A program made the position numbers and the translations under genes. Below, piece after piece: positions 1 to 11,355 of a stretch of DNA of 43,800 nt. The notes under the pieces were generated by a model. It ran no database searches. It had not been told where the DNA came from and saw only the letters and a list, made by a program, of their open reading frames with translations. Each line of letters starts with the position of its first letter. The first letter of the stretch is position 1. The stretch is from Dunaliella salina (taxonomy: Eukaryota; Chlorophyta; Chlorophyceae; Chlamydomonadales; Dunaliellaceae): positions 86,232 to 130,031 of the forward strand of contig MU069653.1 in assembly GCA_002284615.2 (NCBI GenBank). The letters are read 5' to 3'.

Positions 1-52
<52 letters not shown>
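1..52. repeat. (AC)n microsatellite
   Basis: Pure AC dinucleotide run at the left edge, directly before the first recognisable exon of the GT15 gene. It probably lies in the preceding intron or 5' region. Confidence 0.95.
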
Positions 53-54
<2 letters not shown>

Positions 55-66
55 CAAGTGCATACT

Positions 67-3000
67 CAAATGAAAACATGGAAACTATGGCAACTCAAGA
101 CAGGGACGCACATTGAATCTGCAGATCTGCTGGAAAACTTAAATCTTATCAGGCAGCACCTTCTGCCTTGGACTCCAGGCCATGTTCTCCTTTTCCACAC
201 AGGCGCATATGAGGCAGCTGCACAGGTAAGCTTTCGGTAGTGAAATGCATGAAATGTGAATTTTCTAGCATCTGGGTTAGCCTGGGTGCCAAGACTTGCA
301 GGAGCCTTCCAATGTGCTGTCAAATACTTGGATTTACACTTCAACATGCCATTTTTCTATGAGACATGAAATTGTACTCCATGATGCCACCCTATATTTA
401 CACTTTGCTTTGCCCTTCAATGTGCCCTCAAACAATGGATTCGCAGCAAGTGGTGTGTGGACTCCCTGTTTGCGGGTTTTGGCCGTGTTTTGGCTTTCGT
501 GCTCAATATAGGAAGTGCTTTGTGCCGCCATCCCATCATATGTGTGACATAATGACCTCTGTTGCTTGTCTCATGTGCCATGTATCAGCTAGCGATACCA
601 CTCAAGCAAGCATTTCCGTCAACAGGGCATTGCCCAATGCCTTCGGCTGGTGTTACTGTAGACGTTTAGCTATGGCTGCTCCAAGGTTCAGTGCATATGT
701 GTGGGCCACTTTTTGGCTTGGCATGATAACTAAGCTTGGATGCTTGTAATTTAGCTTTTTGTTCTATTAGACCCTGGTTGACAAGAGGTTGGATCATGCA
801 CTCATTTTAAATAGTGCCTGAATTTATGTGTACAGAGCCAAGGGCGGCAAAGACATGGTTCCAAGTCCATACAAATCCAAGACATACAGCATCAGGCCTG
901 GATGAATACAATGAAACACACAACACATGAGCAAATCTTTTCAAAAGCTAATAATCCTCATACATCATACAGAATGCTTGAGCGTTTACATCATTAAGAT
1001 TTAAAACAGAAAACAGGCAGCATGCCCTATCGCCCACCTGCTTCATGTCCTTTCCATGCGCATGGTACCTCTGCAAGCTGCAAAACATGAGCTTGATTGT
1101 GGAGTAAAATTACACGTGAAGCAGTCTAAGCAAGTGTACACACTGAATCTGCCTTGAAGCTGTTGTTTGTCGGTTGTGCAGCAAGCCCCTCTGCTTGAGA
1201 TCCTCCCCACCGCAAAATTCTTACGCATCCCTGACGAAGCATGGACGCTGCCACCGGGCCTGAAGGAAGAGGATGTGGTCTCTTGGGCGTTTTCGCCTTC
1301 CTGTCCATACCCCACGCACGGCATAGGTCAGTTGTGTCTCGTCACTGTGTGCTTCAGCGTACAAGTGGTGCCTTGCACACTCTGTGTGGACCTGCAGAGG
1401 ACAGCCACAAACCACTCTCTCATCTTGGCCATAGAATGCATCAGGTCATGGTCTGAAGGGGTTAGCAAGTCCACAGTCTCCCTTTCCAAACTTGGGTAGG
1501 AAGTGAATGGGTTTTACGGCGAGCAGCATTTAAAAATAAAGATTTGTATTTACCGTGTTTTGGCTGGCACTCCTCATGGCCGAAGTAGGGCAAAGAAACA
1601 GCACTTTTGAAAAGAAAAAAAAAGAAACACTTGCCGTTGTGTTTCTTTGTTTGGATCCCCATGCAGGGTATCGGCACATGTGCAGATGGTACAGCAACGG
1701 CTTGTTTAAATTTCTGGCGGCGCGGGGGTATGCTTGGGTGCTGCGCCTTGATGAGGATTCAAAGGTGCGCTAACTGACTGATACCGTGCCTATTAACAAA
1801 AAGTGGGTCTTGCTTGTGAGGACGCATGCTTCGACTGCATGCCTCATGAGAGAGAGAGAGAGATGAATCCATCCCGCGTCCTGGTGTGCCCATGCTTGTA
1901 GTGCATATATAGAATTGAAAGAGGTCAATCCGGCTTATGTCTTTGTATGCCCATGCTTGTGATGATTCTTCTGGATNGGAAGAGAACAATCCGGCTTATG
2001 TCTTTGTTTGCCCATGCTTGTGATGATTCTTCTGGATTGGAAGAGGTCAATCCGGCTTATGTCTTAGTGTGCCCATGCTTGTGATGATTCTTCTGGATTG
2101 GAAGAGAACAATCCGGCTTATGTCTTAGTGTGCCCATGCTTGTAATGATTCTTCTGGATTGGAAGAGGTCAATCCGGCTTATGTCTTAGTGTGCCCATGC
2201 TTCTGATGATTCTTCTGGATTGGAAGAGAACAATCCGGCTTTTGTCTTTGTGTGCCCATGCTTGTGATGATCCTTCTGGATTGGAAGAGAACAATCTTGC
2301 TTATGTCCTGGTGTGCCCATGCTTGCTCTCTCAGCATTATAAGAGAAAACTGGCAGCGCAAGAGTACTAAGTACGTACAGAGCTCAGGCTTTAGGTGCTG
2401 TCTCAGTCAAGCAAGGAAGTTGGGTCCTGAGACCTCTCATTACTGGTACACCTCCCCAAAATTTTTGCAATGAGGTATAGTACTGAAACCTTCCTCTACG
2501 GGTATTTCCAATAATTGTGATACAGAGAAGGTGCTCTTCAATTATCAGGCTTGAGGGTGTGAAGGCATGATAAACAAGAGGGTGATAGTCTAGGTGACAG
2601 TGGTTTGACAGTGGCAATGTTTTGCGCAATTGCCTCACATGGAGGTTTTGTCTGCTAGCTTTCCAGCACAAAAGCAGCTGCCTGAGTGTAGTTAAGCGTG
2701 ATAAGCAGATCTGACTGCTCAAATGGTGAACTGCCTCCAGCCTGCTCTATTCATTGACTTTGATTTCTTTCCTCTGGCTACCACATTCAATGCCGTGCAT
2801 TTCGTTTGTTGCTCATTGTTTCCTGTCCATCCAATATGCAGGTGCTAAGCCCAGCAAAGACGGACCTTGTAGCTTGGATGAAGCAAAATGGCAAGCACTA
2901 CGGCTACAGGCTGTGGGTAAGTGTACTTGCACAACTTAGCTTTCTCATTAGCTTTTTCATTAGCTTTTTCAACTGCAAACATGTGCTGGCATTTCTGTGC

Positions 3001-4911
3001 TTTAGGCTCCACCCGGGTGTTTGATGTCCATTGCTAGCAGCACTGTGATAGCCTGCTTGGTTGTGTTGCTGAGATGCGAAATGGTCAAATGATCCTGCAA
3101 CAAGATTCACAAGATCCAAGATTCAATGCAAGGTTTGCAAGATCCAACAGCACTTCAAGGTTCCATAAACAAGGGCCACAAGATCCAACAACACTGCAAG
3201 AAGGAGCGTGTCCTGTTCCACGGTGTGATGCGGATGGTTGTACAAGAAGCAAGCCTTCTGCTCATACCTTCTGTGTCTTGATGCTCCCTCAGGATAAGGA
3301 TAATGTGAAGATTATCTGGTCGTTGCCAGAGATCACCTCTTGGTACTTGACCAAACAAATGTTGCAGCCGGTGCGTTGACAGAGGCTCTGCAATGTTGGT
3401 CCGTCATGAGGCAAGCTATGAGCAACAAAGCTAATGTGGGGGCAGCGGGGTGTGGGCCATCCGTGCCTTGACAAGCAGCTGCCTTTGAACGATTACCTTT
3501 GAACAATTGTGCACACTGTGAGCCTTGCTAGAAATGCCAAACCTGACCGAACTTGTCCAAAATGACCGCATGGCCTTGTCGTCCTTATAGGCACTCGTTT
3601 TTGCTTGAATTAAGCTGCTGTCATAGGCAGATGAGGCTTTGTGACCCTGCTCTTTTTCAACGCATGTGTTGCTATGATTCAGGCGTTCCTGCTGGACAGC
3701 TGCCTCCCTCACACCCTGTCAGGCCTGAATTCTTTTGGTGGCTGGTAAGCATGCAACACTAGAAAACTATCACAAAGACATGCATGCAAAAAAACATGCT
3801 GTATATGTTTCTGGTGTCGTTAAAGACCAAAAGCAGCTGCCTAACCACAGAGGCCAGACAGTGCTCGTTGTCAACAGTAGCTTGCCCCTGACTTTGCAAG
3901 TGGTACTTTTTTTGAAGGAGCAGCTAATAAATTCCTCAGCAGTTTCTGCTATTTTTTGCAGGGATCGAAAGGTCATCTACAACAATTTCTTCCTGGTAGA
4001 TATCAGTTGGTGGATGACTGAAAAGGTGTGTTGTGTTGCACTGAGTGCATCTGTACAGACAAGTTGGGTGCCCAAACCTTGCCTTTGATACATGCACTTT
4101 TATCTACTGCCTCTTGGATAGATTGATTAGAGAAGAATCTCACGTTTACATTTCTTGTACCTCGCTTTGCCATGCGTAATTTCTGATAGGATCCAGCAAA
4201 AGGATTTGTTCTTCAAGTTGTTGTTTGTCTGTTACAATTCTGTGCCAAAATCCATCAAACGTGTTAAATGTGAACTTGGCTCTCAGGTGCAAGCGTACTT
4301 GGAGGTAATTGAAAAATCTAATGGCCACTACCTTTATCGCTGGGGTGACGCTGCCGTCCATACAATGGTGAGTCATCTGTCTTGCACATCGTCACGTTCA
4401 TCTATCTGAAATTAAAAATCTCCCCCTAGAAAGATATGTGTTGATCATTCGTCAGTTCATTTGTGTTTTCTCCTTCCAGCATCCCTGGTTGATTTGTTGG
4501 GGAAGATACTAGGTCTGGAGGATCTGGTTTGAAATGACTGGAGCCCTGACACTAAATCCTTTTGGGGGAATTACCTAGAGGCGTTTGAATGCCCAAAATA
4601 CTCTCTCAATCCTTGGCAGCGTTGATGAATCCTCTTTGAGGAGTTTCCGCGTGGCACCCGCATGCCCAAGGGATGCAGCAAAGCTTTTTTATTGGCAGGT
4701 TAGTTGCATGGAACTCACATCAGGCTTCTGTTCTCTGTGAAGGAAGACATCACTGTTGCCTCTTCTTGACTTCGTGTTCTTCCAGGTGGTCAAGACTTTT
4801 CTGCAAAGGTCACAGACGCATATATTTGGTTTTGCATACCGCCACAAGAAGCTCCAGGACATGGCACGAGAGACATCCTTCTTGCAAGCTTGGGATGCTG
4901 TGCCACCATAA
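67..4911 (+). CDS. GT15 (Kre2/Mnt1-like) alpha-1,2-mannosyltransferase, nine exons, 5' end unresolved
   Basis: The proposed exons are (67 or 125)-225, 1182-1326, 1667-1764, 2842-2916, 3293-3370, 3683-3744, 3962-4025, 4287-4367 and 4786-4911 (TAA). All introns are GT-AG and every junction keeps the codon phase. The joined protein has about 280-300 residues and carries GT15 landmarks in the family order: YRHMCRWYSNGLF (exon 3), RLDEDSK as the metal-binding acidic motif (exon 3), YGYRLW (exon 4), YNNFFLVDISWW (exon 7), YLYRWGDAAVHTM (exon 8) and FGFAYRHKKL near the C-terminus (exon 9). Known enzymes of this family are Golgi type II membrane proteins that transfer mannose from GDP-mannose to glycoproteins. 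The N-terminal anchor is not seen and may lie left of the window, beyond the CA repeat. The family NFE glutamate aligns with F in NNFFLVD, so activity is uncertain. Family assignment is firm; the start and exon 1 border are not. Confidence 0.8.
1880..2345. repeat. 61-bp minisatellite with alternating A/B units
   Basis: About seven tandem copies of a 61-bp unit containing CAATCCGGCTTATGTC and GCCCATGCTTGTGATGATTC lie in intron 3 of the GT15 gene. The CCGG landmark recurs at 1991, 2052, 2113, 2174 and 2235. Units alternate between GAGGTCAAT and GAGAACAAT at one end, giving a 122-bp higher-order period that breaks down in the last copies. Confidence 0.9.
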
Positions 4912-6129
4912 TGCCAGGGTTTGGAGACAATCATAGTCTCATCGCATGATGCCACAAGATAAGAAATTTGGTTCCTTGGGTTGCTGTACCTCCATTGGAG
5001 TTTGGGATGCTGCGCCTCTATTTGAAATGGTCTGTGGCCCCGCTAAGCCATGCTCCTAATTATACCCTGAGATATCGAAAGTGTCTGCTCCTAGGACATA
5101 GCGAAGTGACCTTGCCTATCCTTATTTTTTGTTATACAATAGGTGCCGATCCCGGAAATCTTGAAGGTTTAGAGCGATGGATTTACTTTTCTCTCCGTAC
5201 ATGGTATATCCTCTTTTCCTTCTTTTTTTATTCATGTTCTTGTTCATTTTCTATTCATCTTGCAATTCCGGGGCACGAGTTACCACTTACTGGACATTGC
5301 GACCATCACATGCGTGTTTGATGTTGGGTGAGAACAATAACCTGCATCCGATTAGCCATAGTCCTTGGCTGTGGGCTAGCCCTTGTAACCCTTTATTGAT
5401 TCCCGACCAGCAAGGACTCCTGAAAGATTACATTCTTATCAGTGTCATTTAATGATCTACAGTAACATCCTGTCATATTGCACTGCAACGCTTTTTCCTG
5501 GGTCACGACATACACTTCTATAATCTGTTTTCTTTGGTGTCCACAGAGCTCATCAAACACTGGCACACCCTCAAACACCCAAGTAGCCAAAAAAAATATA
5601 ACATCAGGAAGTAATTGACGTAAAAAGAAAAAAAGATACATGCTCAAACTTTCATAGAATACATAAAAGCAACACATGAAACCCTTCTTTTGGAATGTAA
5701 GCGGGCTTGGAACACAATCAGAGGCACACATGATCATTATTTACACATACGCATGGAGTACAAGGGACCCTCAGAGCATGTAACAGCACAATCTCTGCCA
5801 AGCTCAGAAACATGAAGATGACCCTATGTTGTACAAGTTGCATCATTACCAGCAGCATACAAGCGGGTCCACTTGCATGACATGCAAAAAAGCAATACAG
5901 TACAGATTTATGTACACTCCAGCAACATAGCAACTTTGAAGCCCAAGGGCTACCCAAGCAGGAAAAGGCATTCGATTCTTCTGTCTATCAGCTCTGTGAG
6001 GAAGCTCCCTTTTTCTTTAAGCTATGAGCTGCACACCTACTTCTTCACAGCTGCTTCCTGGTGTTTTGCACGGGTCCATCAAGCAGATGGGAACTGCGAG
6101 TAAAAGCGGACAGAAGCGGGGCATGATCA

Positions 6130-6255
6130 GTCCATAAAAGAGAAAGAGGAGAAACATGAAAACCCAGGTGGGCAGAGAAACTCTCCCTACGTCAATTGAA
6201 GAAAGGAGCCACTTTGCCTCAAAAGGACCATGAGTCCCCTCCACCACAAGATCTG
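6130..6255 (-). repeat. Retroposon 3' end, endonuclease-LINE type
   Basis: The reverse complement matches the 3' region after the endonuclease ORF at 31510-31632: the same hairpin (arms 6168-6177 and 6181-6190, loop AAA) and the CTTAATTGA-like segment, with an A/G-rich stretch (rc of a CT-rich tail) at 6135-6152. No coding part is attached, so this is a 5'-truncated or SINE-like copy. Confidence 0.6.
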
Positions 6256-7177
6256 AGACAGAAAAGCTTTTCAAGGATCTGGAGGGTTAGTTCATGTTGT
6301 TCCATCTTTTTGGGTGGATAATAATTGTAACCTTGTAACCTTTGGGTGGATACGTCTGGCATTCGGCACCTGTGTACATGTACAGCTTGTAGATATAGAC
6401 TTTATATCTACAAGCCTCCTGCTTGTCTGAGCCAGCAGCAAAGCAAAAGCACGTACTTGGGGGAAGATGCCTGGAAAAAAAGAAAGACGACGTAGGCAGG
6501 CGGGTTAAAAAAAAATATATCAGAGGACGTGATGCCAGAAAATTGGCCAAGACCCCCTNCCCCCCCCCCCCCCAAGCCCCTTTTAGGGCCCCAGTGCAGA
6601 CAAAAAGGGTACCAATCTGCTCCTCTTCACATCCCCATCCATTTGTACACTCAATGCTTGAAGGAGTAAGTTGCAGCAGAGATTTGGGCCAAAACCTAAT
6701 CTGCGGAAACCCATGCATGCCTGTCCTGTTAGAGACCCATAAGTGGCTTGCAAGTCCCTGACCAGCCGTCCTAACTTCAAAGCAATAATACAGAGTCCGT
6801 GCTTTCTAGCCTGGAAGTTTGGATTTGTTTGCTGCATGTTTGCCTCCACATCCCCTGCGACCTACACCAATGCGCATGAGGCCCTGACTCTGATTCACGC
6901 ACAGAGACCCCACCTTATACGCGCATTGCTTAATGAGGGTGCTGATCAACTGTTCTTGGGCTCAGGAGTCCGGTGATATATTCAGAATCGTTTGGGAGTA
7001 GCAGAGTAAAACTTTAGAGGGGGAATCCCAAAAAGTTGAGACCCTTCTGACCCCCCCACCCCCTCCAATCGGACCCATATACGTACCAATCGATAGCTTT
7101 TGAGCTCAGGATTCCAAATACGTAGTTTTTAATGTTTGTACGTGACGTCCAAAATTTATGCTGCCTGTAGGCTCCTG

Positions 7178-7262
7178 ACTTAGGCAGAGAAAACCCTCCC
7201 TATGTCAATTAAGGAAACAGAGACACATTGGCTTGAAGAGCCGTCTCTCTCACAGAAGAAAA
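7178..7262 (-). repeat. Retroposon 3' end, endonuclease-LINE type
   Basis: Reverse-oriented copy of the 31510-31632 region: GGCAGAGAAAACCCTCCC, then TGTCAATTAAGGA and GACACATTGGCTTGAAGAGC correspond to the hairpin, CTTAATTGA and GCTC...GAGCCAATGTGTC segments of the full copy. One hairpin arm has drifted. Confidence 0.6.
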
Positions 7263-7509
7263 GAGGGAACTCAATGTGGATTTGGTGGGCTTCTGGCAGC
7301 TCTCGTTTCCAGAGGACCAGGGCAATGATGGGTGTATTTGTTTTCTAGGGCACACCTGGTTGAAGTAAGTTTGTGCAAAAATTGCACAGAATGGGCATGC
7401 AGCTGTCGCGCAAGTTTGGTAGATCTTTGGAGTCTATCCCTAGCCTTTTGGATTGATCAATGGTTTGGGCAGTGTAAGTTGTCCCACCCACGCCTAGAAG
7501 GATTATATG

Positions 7510-8251
7510 CAGTGCTGTGCCCTGACGCCTGACGGCGTCAGGTGTAATTTACGGAGCGTAACGTAATTTACGATTTCTACCGTCAAAAACAAAATCTTGA
7601 CTGTAAATGATGGTGATTTTTAATTTTGACGGTGACGATAGGGCATACCTATTCTTTACGGTAGAAAATCGTCAGAAATTACATAAACTATAGATAATGG
7701 CTGCAAGTATGCACAGTTCTGCAGATACCTATGTCCCTTCACCCATGAGCTTGTGGATTTCCTACCTCCTTTCCCTTTGGAATCCCCCTGCAGGCCCTTG
7801 GGTGGTGGGGGTGCAAGCAGCTGCTGTGGCTTTGCCACGCTTTTCCCACCCAGAGCCACTCTGGCTCTCTTGTTCGTGTTCTTGCTAACCCCATGCCCAA
7901 GGTCTGAACTCATCTCCTTTCACAGCCTATGTACCACAAGCGTTTTTTTGACGTCCAGAACCTGATTTCCCTGTTTGAGTTTACTCAGAGGCCTGATAGT
8001 GCACTCGCTCAGCCAATGAGTTCACACTGTGGGTCACTGAGTTCACACTGAGTTCACACTGTGTGAGTTCACACTGAATTCACACTGTGGGTCACTGAGT
8101 TCCTGACGGTGCGAGTCTATACACCGTTACTGGCGATTTCACACCGTCAGGAAAAGGCCCACTGTAAATGACGGTAATCTGACGTTGACGTCAAAAATGC
8201 ACCGTTCATTACAGCGTTAAATTTATTTTACGGCGTCAAGGCACAGCACTG
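7510..8251. mobile_element. Non-autonomous hAT-type DNA transposon, 742 bp
   Basis: The ends are inverted: left CAGTGCTGTGCCCTGACGCC, right (reverse complement) identical except one T. The element is flanked by the 8-bp direct repeat ATTATATG at 7502-7509 and 8252-8259. An 8-bp duplication with a CAGTG-type end is typical of the hAT superfamily. Inside, many TGACGG/ACCGTCA copies cluster near both ends, and a short GAGTTCACACTG tandem lies at about 8018-8103. No transposase domain is visible, so it needs a helper. Confidence 0.85.
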
Positions 8252-8586
8252 ATTATATGCAGGGTGATCTTAGCACCATGGAGCTGTTTGCAGAGTTCAC
8301 CATCACGTTGCTGTGAAGCCTCGTGTTGGGCACCAGGCCTTGCATCTTCACAGTGTTTGCTTCTATCAGGTGAATATGATGATTTGCGCATTCAATTCAT
8401 GGGGTTGCCTGGCCAGAGTTGTGGTGTTGTTGATGCTGTGTTGCCCCTCATACTGCGCAGCACCCGATGTGAGGGTGAAGAGGGTGGTCTGTCAGGGTCA
8501 GAGGTGCAAGGGGTGGCCAGAATTGCATCAGGGCGGCTGGATCTTTGTCAAGCTTGAGCAGGAATATTGGGCTTGAAGAGATGGCA

Positions 8587-8919
8587 TTAGATGATACGAT
8601 TAGAGCCATGCTCAGGAATGCGCAGATCATGTTGGGCCAGATGGTCTGTGCTGCCTACATCCAGTTGCACAACCCTTGACCCAGAAGGACCTCTGCTAGC
8701 CATTTCCAAAATCATTCTGCTAGCCATGTTGTGACGCTCAGTCATGTTGCCAATGACGGGGCATTGACAACCTGACAGAGCGCTATCCAAGTGGTGGCAT
8801 CCTGGGAGAGGGCAGACAAGGCGAGTGGGTATTTTAAAGCGGACTGCTTGCTTCTGATTGTGAAAGGTGCCCATGCGGTATTCGAAGGTTGTGTTCATTT
8901 CATTTGAGACACAGGGCAT
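8587..8919 (-). pseudogene. Fragment of LINE with restriction-like endonuclease: zinc finger and RHN region
   Basis: A 110-residue frame contains CPLPGC (C36, C41), LSGC (C51), NMTERHN (RHN at 62-64), then LDVGSTDHLAQHDLRIPEHG, and stops. This order, zinc finger then RHN then a linker before an endonuclease, is the C-terminal architecture of R2/CRE-like non-LTR retrotransposons. The linker resembles the start of the endonuclease ORF at 30820 (LPTHASNRTLPAYFFP), so the two are parts of one protein family. The spacing between cysteines looks shortened and the frame stops before the nuclease, so this is a relic. Confidence 0.65.
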
Positions 8920-9334
8920 GTTCTAGAAGGCATTGCTAATGCTCTTGTGCACACGAGGTTGTAGACTTTGGTGATAAATGTCATATCCTGTCTTGCAATT
9001 TGCATAGCCAAGCCTGTGTTTTGCATGCATATGGAAACTCAAATCATTTTAAGGTATGGGAGGTTTGTAAGACGAGGAGTGGAAAGGGTGGGATTGAACC
9101 TTGGTGCTGGTCCTTCCTGGACCAGCCAAGTAATACTGTGAAACTAGGGATTCCGCTGTCAGTCAGGCTGTTACCTTTGACTGGAGGACAGGCTACATGT
9201 ATCGCTCTGGCTGGGGAAAACGTACTTGATTCCAGCTGGCATGTATGCTAGCCAAGTGTGGGGTACAGAGTATCTAAGGAAGGTCAGCTATTCTGAAGTG
9301 TATTACAAGTGCGTCACATGAGTTTTTTAAGGGG

Positions 9335-9440
9335 CACATTATTTTGGTGAGGCCTCTGCTAGCTTGCTAGCTTGTTAGTTAGGGGACCTTCCCTTAATGC
9401 ACGCGGCCTCCGGCTTGCGTAGACTTTTCTTTTCTTTTCA
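9335..9440 (+). repeat. Retroposon 3' end with terminal hairpin, copy a
   Basis: Contains TGGTGAGGCCTCT, CCTTCCCTTAATGCACG, a hairpin at 9401-9420 (ACGC-g-GCC, GGC-tt-GCGT) and the tail GACTTTTCTTTTCTTTTC. It sits inside the family A LINE, replacing the residues before LGVKRATTNW. Closest relative: 33905-34003. Confidence 0.7.
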
Positions 9441-9989
9441 CGTTAGGTGTGAAGCGTGCAACCACAAACTGGGCTGTCCTGACACATGCCCTTGCAGTTT
9501 TACTGGTAAAGGTAGGTGTCAAGATGTACAGTGTATGATCAGCTCTAACAGTGAGCCGCTGAAAAAAATCCTTCAAGCGGATCTGCACATGCATTCTAGG
9601 GCACCTTCATGTTGGACTGATCAGGTTTTGGATGGCTTTCAAGGATTGCGGCGATGTGAATCCTCTGTGACGGCAGTGAAGCAGGGCATGCCAATTTCCA
9701 TGCAGGATTTAACTGATGAAGTACAGGATGCATAGTGCATGGTGAGCTGTTGAGGGAGTGGACCCGCGAACAACAAACAACAAGTTGGCCACATACCAAG
9801 CATTTTTCCCTTTCCCTTTTGATCAGGATGTGCGCAAGCCTATCGGGACGCCAGGACACCTGCATCTGGATTTGTCTGAGCACGTCATGCGAAATGTCAG
9901 CAGATTTAGACTGAGAGCTCACACTCTGAACGTGGAAACTGCCTCTTGGGAAGGTGAGGTTTTTCCTGTGTGTGATCGGTGCTCATGTG

Positions 9990-11355
9990 TAGGGATCGGC
10001 GTTGGCCTATAGCGCTATATAGCGCTATAAAATTTTGGAATATAGCGCGTGCTAAAATTGAGTACGGCAAAATACCGTCATCGGCACGCCGTAATGCTCG
10101 ATTCTGTGTCGCACACTAGTCAAACGTCATTTTTGAAAGCACTAATGTGTCAAGGGAAGCTCGGGAGAGGCAAGGAGCCTGGACCTGGAGGAGAGCTCTC
10201 ACTCCATCACATGTGAGTGTACAAGTACACACACANNNNNNNNNNNNNNNNNNNNNNNNNNNNNNNNNNNNNNNNNNNNNNNNNNNNNNNNNNNNNNNNN
10301 NNNNNNNNNNNNNNNNNNNNNNNNNNNNNNNNNNNNNNNNNNNNNNNNNNNNNNNNNNNNNNNNNNNNNNNNNNNNNNNNNNNNNNNNNNNNNNNNNNNN
10401 NNNNNNNNNNNNNNNNNNNNNNNNNNNNNNNNNNNNNNNNNNNNNNNNNNNNNNNNNNNNNNNNNNNNNNNNNNNNNNNNNNNNNNNNNNNNNNNNNNNN
10501 NNNNNNNNNNNNNNNNNNNNNNNNNNNNNNNNNNNNNNNNNNNNNNNNNNNNNNNNNNNNNNNNNNNNNNNNNNNNNNNNNNNNNNNNNNNNNNNNNNNN
10601 NNNNNNNNNNNNNNNNNNNNNNNNNNNNNNNNNNNNNNNNNNNNNNNNNNNNNNNNNNNNNNNNNNNNNNNNNNNNNNNNNNNNNNNNNNNNNNNNNNNN
10701 NNNNNNNNNNNNNNNNNNNNNNNNNNNNNNNNNNNNNNNNNNNNNNNNNNNNNNNNNNNNNNNNNNNNNNNNNNNNNNNNNNNNNNNNNNNNNNNNNNNN
10801 NNNNNNNNNNNNNNNNNNNNNNNNNNNNNNNNNNNNNNNNNNNNNNNNNNNNNNNNNNNNNNNNNNNNNNNNNNNNNNNNNNNNNNNNNNNNNNNNNNNN
10901 NNNNNNNNNNNNNNNNNNNNNNNNNNNNNNNNNNNNNNNNNNNNNNNNNNNNNNNNNNNNNNNNNNNNNNNNNNNNNNNNNNNNNNNNNNNNNNNNNNNN
11001 NNNNNNNNNNCACACGTTGTTGAGTGGAAAGGAGAACCTGAGCTGTCCCATGCTTAGAGGAAAGGAGGACAGTGTAAGTACAGGCCAAATCTGCCTAATT
11101 GCTGATATAGCGCTATATTTGGGCTAGATCACGCCCAGAGCTCGACAGAATTATTTTTTCACTTTAGTTTTTGGTCAGGGTGCTCTGCGGGCGGCCCCCC
11201 ACCTGCCATCCGAATCTGATGGCCAAATTCGACTCGGAAAGGGGAGTTCTGAAGAATTATAGCGATTTCATATAGCGCAATATAGCGCTATATCGCTATA
11301 TAGCGCTATATAGCGCTATAGGTTTGGCTCATATAGCGCTATATGCCGATCCCTA
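9990..11355. mobile_element. hAT-type element with TATAGCGC palindrome arrays, contains gap
   Basis: Both ends read TAGGGATCGGC inward, and the element is flanked by the 8-bp direct repeat CTCATGTG at 9982-9989 and 11356-11363. Removing the element and one repeat rejoins the family A LINE zinc-knuckle region. Both ends carry runs of TATAGCGCTATA, densest at 10010-10050 and 11260-11345. An assembly gap covers 10236-11010, with CA-rich sequence at its borders, so coding content cannot be judged. Confidence 0.85.
10236..11010. other. Assembly gap (N)
   Basis: Run of undetermined bases, bordered by CACACA on the left and CACACG on the right, so a CA microsatellite probably broke the assembly. 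Confidence 0.99.

Larger units (their letters stand above)
4912..7500. other. Stretch without a supported gene
   Basis: No exon here could be supported by both splice sites and a recognisable family. The stretch holds two reverse-oriented retroposon 3' ends (about 6130-6255 and 7178-7262, listed separately) and a poly-C run with one ambiguous base near 6556-6575. Short open frames occur on both strands, such as 6583-6849 on minus, but none shows a known motif. Confidence 0.5.

Noticed and set aside
1880..2345. CRISPR-like regular repeats (also 25495-25895 and 33146-33335)
   Set aside because: The units are contiguous with no unique spacers, the context is eukaryotic and there are no cas genes; these are minisatellites.
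5955..6093. Two possible minus exons (PICLMDPCKTPG... and a following segment)
   Set aside because: With exact borders the phases do not agree and the second piece starts with a stop.
10116..11127. Frames of 270-330 codons across the first gap
   Set aside because: They consist almost entirely of undetermined bases; no coding claim is possible.
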